A DNA stretch of 64,000 nt from Kitasatospora cineracea (GTDB lineage Bacteria > Actinomycetota > Actinomycetes > Streptomycetales > Streptomycetaceae). The DNA lies in the NCBI RefSeq assembly GCF_003751605.1, contig NZ_RJVJ01000001.1, positions 5,146,001 through 5,210,000 on the forward strand. Direction: 5' to 3'. Positions 35,602-42,338 of the stretch are shown piece by piece. Position 1 is the first letter of the stretch, and the number at the start of each line of letters is the position of its first letter. The notes below the pieces were generated by a model, which worked only from the letters and a program-made list of their open reading frames with translations, ran no database searches and had not been told where the DNA came from. Both the position numbers and the translations under genes were made by a program.

Positions 35602-36777
35602 GTGAGCACCCAGCCGCTGCGCATCACCAAGGTCGAGGCCCTGGCCCTGTCCGCCAGCTTCGACGACCTCTACGACTCGCCCGACCAGGTCCCGGACTGG
35701 CTGCGCTACCCCGCCTCCAGCCACCTGGTGCTGCCCCGCCGCGGCCAGTACGCCACCCTGGTCAAGGTCCACACCGAGGACGGCACGGTCGGCATCGGCG
35801 AGGCGTACGGCCTGCCCTCCCCGCAGGTCACCGCCACCGTGGTGGCCACCGTCCTGGCCCCGCTGCTGATCGGCCAGGACGCGCTGGCCACCGGCGCGAT
35901 CTGGGAGCGCCTCTACAAGGGGCAGGCGGCCGGCGGCCACAACCGCGGCTTCTACCTCGAAGCGCTGGCCGGCATCGACCTCGCCCTGTGGGACCTGCGC
36001 GGCAAGCTCGCCGGACAGCCCGTCCACCGCCTGCTCGGCGGCCCGATCCGGGAGACGGTGCCCTGCTACGCCAGCCCCGTCGCCCTGCACGCCGACCCCG
36101 AGGACTCCGCCCGCCAGGCGCTCGGCTTCGTCGACGCAGGCTTCAAGGCCCTCAAGGTCAAGATCGGCCGCGGCGAGCGCACCGACCGGGCCCACCTGAG
36201 CGCGGTGCGCGCCGCCGTCGGCGAGGACGTCGAGATCCTCACCGACGTCAACTGCGCCTACGACCTCGACCAGGCCACCCGGGTCGGCGCCGTCCTCGCC
36301 GACCTCGGCATCTCCTGGTACGAGGAGCCGCTCCAGGTCGACGACCTCGCCAACCTCGGCGAACTGCGCCGCCGCACCGGCCTGACCGTGGTCAACGGCG
36401 AGACCCACTTCACCCGCTTCGACCTGCGCGACTCCCTGCTCAACCGGGCCATCGACGTCTTCATGCCGAACGTCGCCCGGTGCGGCGGCATCACCGAGGC
36501 GATGCGGCTGTCCGCGCTCGCCTCCGCCTTCCACGTCGACATCGCCCCGCACGGCGTCGGCTCCGGCGTCAGCCTGTGCGCCGCCCTGCAGCTGTGCGCG
36601 GCCACCCCCAACCTGCGCACCTACGAGTACAACCGGCTGCCCAACCCGATCCGCGAGGCGATCCTGCTCAACCCGCCGAAGTTCGCCGACGGGGTGCTGA
36701 CCGTCCCCACCGGCCCCGGCCTGGGCTTCGACCTCGACGAGGACGCCGTCGACCGCTACACCGTCGCCCGGTTCTGA
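35602..36777 (+). CDS. Enolase-superfamily (mandelate racemase subgroup) sugar-acid dehydratase
   Basis: 391 aa from GTG 35602. Lys185 and Lys187 (ALKVKIG), metal ligands Asp215 (LTDVNCAYD), Glu241 (WYEEPL) and Glu267 (NGETH), and the Asp285/His317 dyad (FMPNVARCGG, IAPHGVGSG) are all present. This is the mandelate racemase-type catalytic set. Members of this subgroup dehydrate aldonates and aldarates to 2-keto-3-deoxy acids, the substrate of the kinase at 32180. Galactonate dehydratase is the favoured reading here; gluconate, fuconate or anhydrogalactonate chemistry cannot be excluded. Confidence 0.87.
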   Translation: MSTQPLRITKVEALALSASFDDLYDSPDQVPDWLRYPASSHLVLPRRGQYATLVKVHTEDGTVGIGEAYGLPSPQVTATVVATVLAPLLIGQDALATGAIWERLYKGQAAGGHNRGFYLEALAGIDLALWDLRGKLAGQPVHRLLGGPIRETVPCYASPVALHADPEDSARQALGFVDAGFKALKVKIGRGERTDRAHLSAVRAAVGEDVEILTDVNCAYDLDQATRVGAVLADLGISWYEEPLQVDDLANLGELRRRTGLTVVNGETHFTRFDLRDSLLNRAIDVFMPNVARCGGITEAMRLSALASAFHVDIAPHGVGSGVSLCAALQLCAATPNLRTYEYNRLPNPIREAILLNPPKFADGVLTVPTGPGLGFDLDEDAVDRYTVARF

Positions 36778-36850
36778 CCCCGCGTCAGCACCCGGGCCCC
36801 CGAACCCCCTGTCGCCTTCACCCCCACCCCCACCCATCCGGAGGTAGACC

Positions 36851-38326
36851 ATGGCCCTGCCCGAGCCGAACGGCATGAGCCGCCGCTCCCTGCTGCGCGG
36901 TGCCGCGATAGCCGGTGCCGGAGCGGCGCTCTCCCCGCTGCTCAACCTGTCCTCGACGGCGGCCGCCGCCACCGCGGGCAGCTACACGATCCGCTTCGAC
37001 CAGGCCGCCAAGCAGACCATCCTCGGCCTGGGCTTCGAGATCCAGTCCGACTCCATCGGCTCGGGCAACAACGGCCTGCCGGACACCGTCAGCGGCGTCC
37101 CGCACGACCTCACCGACTCCGAACTCACCCGCTTCTACCAGCAGATGCTGATGGGCGGCCGCTCCGACCGGGGCTTCCGCTACTGCCGGCTGGCGATGGG
37201 CCTGTACTACCGGGGCCTGGACTCCACCGGCAAGCACATCCAGGACCGCTTCCCCGGCCAGGGCGCCGGCCTCGCCGACATGATGAGCCGCGCCCACATC
37301 GAGGGCACCTCGGTGGAGTACTGGTCGCCCGCCCCCGGCTGGAAGTCCAACAACTCCTACATCGGCGGCAGCCTGGCCTCCTTCGACGCCCAGTTCCTGG
37401 CCGACTTCGGCGACGCGCTGGTCGGCGACCTCGACCACCTCACCGCCCAGGGCATCCCGGTGTCGATGTGGGGCCTGCAGAACGAGCCGCGCAACTCCAC
37501 CCCCTACTCCTCCTGCGTCTACAGCGCCGACCAGTACCTGGCGACCTTCAAGGCCGTCGCACCGAAGATCAAGTCGAAGTACCCGAACGTCACGGTCACC
37601 GCCGACAGCCAGGACGGCTGGGGCGGCGCGATCGGGCAGGCGATCATCGCCGACTCCACCGCGCTCTCCTACGTGGACGCCTGGACGTACCACCGGATCG
37701 GCTACGACTCCAACTACCAGATCGACAACGACTTCCGCCGCCAGGCGTTCGGCAAGCCGGTCTTCAACAACGAGTTCGAGTACCTCGACAACCAGACCTC
37801 CGACGTCCGGACGATCAACACCGCCCAGTCGATCATGAACTGGATGGTCTTCCAGGACGCCCCCACCTGGTTCTGGCTGCACGCCCTCAAGCCCACCACC
37901 AACGCCGAGTCGCCCGGCTACTCGCTCGGCTTCTGGCGGCCGCCGAGCGACACCGACTTCAGCCACTTCCCGAACATCCCGGTCGGCCACTGGGACTTCA
38001 ACCCGCAGAACTGGAACGCGGTCGCCGGCTTCGTGAAGTACATGCCGTGGGACTCCGTCCGCTACGGCGTCGACGAGTCGGCCGTCCTGCGCGACCAGCG
38101 GATCATGGCCTGGAAGACCCCGGCCGGCAAGCCCGTCTTCGCCATCACCAACCGCTCCGCCACCGACTCCTTCACCTACACCGTCGACACCCAGACCGCC
38201 GCCGCCTTCGAGGGCCACCGCTACGGCCCCTCGACCAACAACCAGTCCCTGGGCTTCAAGACCGGCCCGAGCCTGACCCTGACCGTCCCGCCGCTGTCCA
38301 TCGAGTTCTGGGTCCGCAACCCCTGA
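36851..38326 (+). CDS. Tat-exported GH30-family endo-glycanase
   Basis: 491 aa with a Tat signal (MSRRSLLRG, arginines 11-12). It is a clan GH-A barrel with acid/base Glu212 in GLQNEPRNS and nucleophile Glu308 in FNNEFEY. The C-terminal side sandwich ends in LTVPPLSIEFWVRNP, typical of GH30. GH30 subfamilies cover beta-1,6-galactanase, xylanase, beta-1,6-glucanase and others. Next to galactonate-type catabolism, a beta-1,6-galactanase acting on arabinogalactan side chains is the best guess. It follows the dehydratase by 73 bp and is probably in the same transcription unit. Confidence 0.85.
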   Translation: MALPEPNGMSRRSLLRGAAIAGAGAALSPLLNLSSTAAAATAGSYTIRFDQAAKQTILGLGFEIQSDSIGSGNNGLPDTVSGVPHDLTDSELTRFYQQMLMGGRSDRGFRYCRLAMGLYYRGLDSTGKHIQDRFPGQGAGLADMMSRAHIEGTSVEYWSPAPGWKSNNSYIGGSLASFDAQFLADFGDALVGDLDHLTAQGIPVSMWGLQNEPRNSTPYSSCVYSADQYLATFKAVAPKIKSKYPNVTVTADSQDGWGGAIGQAIIADSTALSYVDAWTYHRIGYDSNYQIDNDFRRQAFGKPVFNNEFEYLDNQTSDVRTINTAQSIMNWMVFQDAPTWFWLHALKPTTNAESPGYSLGFWRPPSDTDFSHFPNIPVGHWDFNPQNWNAVAGFVKYMPWDSVRYGVDESAVLRDQRIMAWKTPAGKPVFAITNRSATDSFTYTVDTQTAAAFEGHRYGPSTNNQSLGFKTGPSLTLTVPPLSIEFWVRNP

Positions 38327-38335
38327 CCCGCCCCC

Positions 38336-38368
38336 GGCCGCCCCGGTCCCCACCGGCCCGGGGCGGCC
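38336..38368 (+). terminator. 11-bp hairpin just past the GH30 stop
   Basis: GGCCGCCCCGG (38336-38346) pairs with CCGGGGCGGCC (38358-38368). Confidence 0.65.
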
Positions 38369-38377
38369 CCGCAAGCC

Positions 38378-38425
38378 GCGGCGGCGCGCACCGCCCCCGC
38401 CCTGACGGGCGGTGCGCGCCGCCGC
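38378..38425. terminator. 19-bp perfect hairpin before the small ORF
   Basis: The 19 bases at 38378-38396 are exactly complementary to 38407-38425 around a 10-nt loop. It is the second of two strong hairpins after GH30, and its right arm ends 29 nt before GTG 38455. Confidence 0.7.
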
Positions 38426-38454
38426 ACCCACCGAGCACCGCCCCGGAGGACACC

Positions 38455-38754
38455 GTGTCCTGCTTCTCCGCCCCCGCCCCCGCCCCCGCAGTCCGCCCCG
38501 CACCCGAAGGCGCGCCGACCCCGTCGGCGCGCCTTCCGCACGTCTGGGGGCCGCCGTGGATCGTCACCCTGCCCACCGCCCTGGCCGACGGCCGCACCGG
38601 CCTGCGGGTCTCGGCGCACTGGACGCCCACCGCCGCGGACGCCGTCGCCGCGGCCGGCAGACAGGCCGCCCGGGCGGGCGCCGCCCCCACGGGGGAAGGG
38701 GCCGACGTGCACCGCTGGGAGGCGGACGGCCTGGACCGAACCCGCACCCGCTGA
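38455..38754 (+). CDS. Small hypothetical protein (99 aa)
   Basis: GTG 38455 is preceded by CCGGAGGA at good spacing. The product has an Ala/Pro-rich N-terminus, a central HVWGPPWIVTLPTAL and an alanine-rich helix (ADAVAAAGRQAARAGA). No signal peptide, membrane segment or known motif is visible. It sits alone between two hairpins upstream and one downstream. It may be a real orphan gene or a GC-driven frame; the ribosome-binding site is the main support. Confidence 0.45.
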   Translation: MSCFSAPAPAPAVRPAPEGAPTPSARLPHVWGPPWIVTLPTALADGRTGLRVSAHWTPTAADAVAAAGRQAARAGAAPTGEGADVHRWEADGLDRTRTR

Positions 38755-38761
38755 ACCGCCC

Positions 38762-38804
38762 CTGCGCCCCGCACCCCGTCCCGTCCGGGGGGTGCGGGGC
38801 GCAG
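38762..38804. terminator. 16-bp hairpin between the small ORF and the ABC operon
   Basis: CTGCGCCCCGCACCCC (38762-38777) pairs with 38789-38804. The remaining 176 bp up to the ABC stop at 38981 contain no gene. Confidence 0.65.
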
Positions 38805-38980
38805 TCGTGTCCGACGGCAGGCCCGGTCGGACAGTGGTGAGGTCGTGCAGCGGAGGTCGTGCAGAGGCCCCGCCGTCCGGCCCGATCCCCCGTACGGCCC
38901 CCGCCCGGGCACGTGGAAAGGCCCGCCCGGTGCGTCTGGCGCACCGGGCGGGCCCGGGTGGTGGGGCGGGGCGGGGCGGG

Positions 38981-39808
38981 CTACTCCTTGACCGCGCCGC
39001 CGGTCATGCCGCGCACGAAGGTCCGCTGAAGAAGGACGAAGCACAGCACGACCGGGATCGCGGCCAGCACGGAGCCGGCCATCAGCAGGTCCCAGCGCGG
39101 GGCGAACTGGTTCTGGAAGCGGGCCAGGCCCACCGGCAGGGTGCGCAGCAGCTCGTCGTTGGTGACCAGCGACGGCCAGGCGAACTCGCCCCAGGTCCAC
39201 ATGAACTTGAGCACCGCGACGGTGCCCAGCGCGGACCAGGAGTTCGGCAGCAGGATGCTGACCAGGGTGCGCAGCCGCCCGGCGCCGTCGATCGCGGCGG
39301 CCTCGTCGAGCTGCACGGGCAGCGTGACCAGGTGCTGGCGCAGCAGGAAGATCCCGGTCGGGCTGGCCAGGAACGGCACGATCAGCGCCCAGTAGGTGTC
39401 GATCCAGCCGAGGTCGCGCATGAACAGGTACAGCGGGACCAGGATGACCTGGGTGGGGATCATCAGGGTGGCGAGGATCAGGGTGAACACCGCCTGCCGG
39501 CCCCGGAAGCGTACCCGGGACAGCCCGTAGGCGGCCAGGGTGTCGAAGACCAGGTTGCCGGCCACCACCGCGCCCGCGACCAGCACCGAGTTGAGGAACC
39601 ACTGCAGGAACGGGTAGGCCCGGACGACCTCCCCGTACGCGTCGAAGGACAGGTGGCCGGGCAGCAGGTGCCGGCCGGTGCCGACCAGGTCGTCCATGGA
39701 CTGGAACGAGGTCAGCGCCATCCACAGCACCGGCAGTCCGGCGAAGACGCTGACGGCGACCAGCCACAGCGTGGAGAGCGGGCGGCGGGCGCGGGCGGGC
39801 TTGGCCAT
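38981..39808 (-). CDS. Sugar ABC transporter permease, MalG type
   Basis: 275 aa, about six helices. The EAA loop reads EAAAIDGAGRLRTLVSILLP, as in CUT1 permeases, and the C-terminus ends in MTGGAVKE. The start ATG overlaps the stop of the MalF-type gene as ATGA. It belongs to the operon SBP (40743), MalF type (39808), MalG type (38981). No ATPase is encoded; the shared MsiK-type ATPase of streptomycetes would supply energy. Confidence 0.92.
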   Translation of the reverse strand: MAKPARARRPLSTLWLVAVSVFAGLPVLWMALTSFQSMDDLVGTGRHLLPGHLSFDAYGEVVRAYPFLQWFLNSVLVAGAVVAGNLVFDTLAAYGLSRVRFRGRQAVFTLILATLMIPTQVILVPLYLFMRDLGWIDTYWALIVPFLASPTGIFLLRQHLVTLPVQLDEAAAIDGAGRLRTLVSILLPNSWSALGTVAVLKFMWTWGEFAWPSLVTNDELLRTLPVGLARFQNQFAPRWDLLMAGSVLAAIPVVLCFVLLQRTFVRGMTGGAVKE

Positions 39809-40737
39809 CACGACTCCTTCCGGGTCGTCCAGTGCCGCAGCACGGTCAGGGCGAGCAGGACGGCGAACAGCACCACCGAGGCCGCGGAGGCGACGCCGAC
39901 GTCGCTGAGCAGCTTGGTGTAGATGAAGGTGACCACCGTCAGGGTGGCGTTGCCGGGACCGCCCTCGGTCATCACCCAGACCTGGTCGAACACCTTGAAG
40001 GAGTTGAACAGCAGCAGCAGGAACACCGCGGCGCTGGCCGGGCGGAGCATCGGCAGGGTGATCGAGCGGAACTGCCGCCACGGGCCGGCCCGGTCGATGG
40101 TGGCGGCCTCGTAGATCTCGTCGGGGATCCGCTGCAGGCCGCCGAGCAGGATCAGCGCGTAGATCCCGAACTCCTTCCAGATGCTCACCACCGCGACGGC
40201 GGGCAGCGCCAGGTGGTTGTCGAACAGCCAGCGGGCGCCGTCCGCGCCGAACAGGCCGGCCATCGTGTTCACCAGGCCGTGGTCGGGCTCGTACATCCAC
40301 TTCCACACCAGGCCGGCCACCACCATCGGGATGACGGCGGGCAGCACGGTGACCGTGCGCACCAGCCGGGCGGAGGCGAGCTCGCGGTTGGCGGCCATCG
40401 CGGTGGCCAGCGCCAGCACGTACGTGCCGACCATGGTGATCGCGGTGAACACCACGGTGTTGACCATGCTGTCGCGGAACGACCCGGCCGCCAGGATGGT
40501 GCGGTAGTTGTCGGCGCCGACGAAGGTCTTGGGGCCCAGCAGGTTCCAGTGGTCGGTGCTCAGCAGCATCGACTGCACCATCGGGTAGAAGGTGAACCCG
40601 AGGATCACCAGCAGCGCGGGCGCCACCGACAGCCAGCCGGCCAGGGTGCCGGACGAGCGGCGCCGGGGGGTGCTCCGGCGCCGTCCGTCCGCGACCTGGC
40701 CGCGCCGGTGGGCGCGCAGATCGGTCAGGGAGGCCAT
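39808..40737 (-). CDS. Sugar ABC transporter permease, MalF type
   Basis: 309 aa from ATG 40737, with a basic N-terminus (RRRSTPRRRSSG) and six or so helices. The EAA loop is EAATIDRAGPWRQFRSITLP. The gene starts 5 nt past the SBP stop and overlaps the MalG-type gene by one codon-sharing ATGA, showing tight coupling. With the MalG-type partner it forms the channel for a CUT1 oligosaccharide importer. Confidence 0.92.
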   Translation of the reverse strand: MASLTDLRAHRRGQVADGRRRSTPRRRSSGTLAGWLSVAPALLVILGFTFYPMVQSMLLSTDHWNLLGPKTFVGADNYRTILAAGSFRDSMVNTVVFTAITMVGTYVLALATAMAANRELASARLVRTVTVLPAVIPMVVAGLVWKWMYEPDHGLVNTMAGLFGADGARWLFDNHLALPAVAVVSIWKEFGIYALILLGGLQRIPDEIYEAATIDRAGPWRQFRSITLPMLRPASAAVFLLLLFNSFKVFDQVWVMTEGGPGNATLTVVTFIYTKLLSDVGVASAASVVLFAVLLALTVLRHWTTRKES

Positions 40738-40742
40738 CGCGG

Positions 40743-42062
40743 CTACTTCTTCTCGCCGTCGAGGGCCTGGCCGACCTGCGCGTCGATCGACTGCAGCGCC
40801 TTGTCGACGGGCTGCTGCCCGTTGACGCCGGCGACGACCGACGCCTTCTGCGCGTCCCAGCGGGCCTGGAAGGCGTGCCGGTCCTGCAGCAGCAGGTCGG
40901 GGGTGTTGCGCGAGAGCTGCTCGAAGATGGCGTTCCAGTTCGGGTCCGCCTTGACCTTCTCGTCGACGCTCGCCTTCACCGCGGGGTCCACCTTGGCCAG
41001 GTCGTACGGGAAGATCGCGTGGAAGTCCATGTACTGGGCGCTGCGCTCGGGCGAGGCCAGCCAGCGCATGAAGTCGCCTGCGGCGTTCAGGTTCCGGCTG
41101 TCGGAGCGGGCCACCAGGCTGTGGCCGCCGACCATCGAGCAGCCGCTCTTCGGGCCCGCCGGCATCGGGGCGACCGCCCACTTGCCGGCCGTCTTGTCCC
41201 CGCCGGCCTGGACGTTGGCGATCACCGACTGGAAGAACGGGAACATCGCCACCTCGCCGCTGATGAAGCCGTTCAGGGCGCTGGTGCCGGTCGGGGAGAC
41301 CTTGTCGGTGTAGAAGGACTTCATGTACTCCATGGCGGTGCGCCCGGCCTCGGTGTCCTGGGTCGAGGTGGCGTAGTCCGGGGAGGTCAGGCTGCCGCCG
41401 GCCTGGCAGAGGAAGCTCTCCCAGGTCGAGTTGATCGCGTTGAGGTGGTCGTCCATGCCCTTGAACTGCCAGCCGCTGACCTTCTTGCCGGCCGCCGCCG
41501 ACTCGTCGGTGATCTTCTTCGCGGTGGACTTCAGCTCGTCCCAGGTCTTGGGGGGCGCGGTGACGCCGTACTGCTGGAAGACGTCGGTGCGGTAGAGCAT
41601 GACGTCGACGTCGAAGTAGAGCGGGACGCCGTACTGCTTGCCCTCGTACTCGTCGACCTTGGCCAGCGGCAGGAACTTGTCGGTGTCGGCGGAGGTGTAG
41701 CCGAGCTTGTCCAGCGGGGCCAGCGAGCCGGCCTTCAGGTAGTCCAGCTCCAGGCCGTTGTTCATCAGCCACACGTCGGGGCCGTTGCCGGCCGCGATGG
41801 CCTGCTTGATCTTGTCGCGGCCGTCCTTCCACTCCAGCTGGGTGAGCTGGACGGTGACCTTGTCCTGGGAGGCGTTGAACTGGTCGACCAGCTGCTTGAC
41901 CTTGGCGTCGTCGCCGATCCAGTACGGCATCGACCAGAACTTCACGACGGCCCGCCCGTTGGCGTCCGTGGCGGGTGCCCCGGAGGAGGAGCAGGCCGCG
42001 GCGGACAGCAGGCAGGCAGACGCCAGCGCGAGGGCGGCGAGGCGGCGGGGGAGTGGTGCCAT
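40743..42062 (-). CDS. Extracellular sugar-binding lipoprotein of the ABC operon
   Basis: 439 aa from ATG 42062 with GGAG upstream. Lipoprotein signal with probable lipidated Cys24 (LLSAAACSSSG). Solute-binding family 1: VVKFWSMPYWIGDDAKVKQL and VPLYFDVDVMLYRTDVF. It is strongly similar to the orphan binding protein at 28392 throughout, so one arose by duplication of the other. Site g in its promoter ties the operon to the GntR regulon. The ligand is probably a galactose- or uronate-containing oligosaccharide; this is inference. Confidence 0.9.
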   Translation of the reverse strand: MAPLPRRLAALALASACLLSAAACSSSGAPATDANGRAVVKFWSMPYWIGDDAKVKQLVDQFNASQDKVTVQLTQLEWKDGRDKIKQAIAAGNGPDVWLMNNGLELDYLKAGSLAPLDKLGYTSADTDKFLPLAKVDEYEGKQYGVPLYFDVDVMLYRTDVFQQYGVTAPPKTWDELKSTAKKITDESAAAGKKVSGWQFKGMDDHLNAINSTWESFLCQAGGSLTSPDYATSTQDTEAGRTAMEYMKSFYTDKVSPTGTSALNGFISGEVAMFPFFQSVIANVQAGGDKTAGKWAVAPMPAGPKSGCSMVGGHSLVARSDSRNLNAAGDFMRWLASPERSAQYMDFHAIFPYDLAKVDPAVKASVDEKVKADPNWNAIFEQLSRNTPDLLLQDRHAFQARWDAQKASVVAGVNGQQPVDKALQSIDAQVGQALDGEKK

Positions 42063-42205
42063 GGGTGGATCTCCTCGGGGGACGGGACGGCCGCGTGGGA
42101 GGGCCGCCCCGGGAGAGGTGCACGGGGAAGGGGGGCCGACGGAGCGGCCGGGGTACGGACCGGACGACGACTGGGCGTTTCGTCTCGGCGGAACCTGGCG
42201 TTAAC

Positions 42206-42218
42206 GTATGCGATATAC
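42206..42218. promoter_or_regulatory. GntR-type site g upstream of the ABC operon
   Basis: GTATGCGATATAC followed by GAAAC. Its core is the exact reverse complement of site f at 34170. It lies 144 bp upstream of the SBP start, in the 276-bp spacer 42063-42338, which has no gene. Confidence 0.7.
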
Positions 42219-42282
42219 GAAACGCACGCCAGTGGCGTTGCCGTTTCGTTTCCAACCCGCCACCGCTCCGCCCCCAACGGCG

Positions 42283-42321
42283 GCGGGCGGCCGGGGAGCG
42301 AACCGCTCCCCGGCCGCCCGC
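42283..42321 (-). terminator. Perfect 18-bp hairpin after the six-hairpin glycosidase gene
   Basis: GCGGGCGGCCGGGGAGCG (42283-42300), AAC loop, then the exact complement at 42304-42321. The leftward gene stops at 42339. Confidence 0.8.
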
Positions 42322-42338
42322 GCGGTGGTGGGCCCGGG

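Noticed and set aside
34108..36972. 954-codon minus-strand open frame over the symporter and dehydratase
   Set aside because: Glu/Gly/Asp-rich shadow of two well-supported plus-strand genes.
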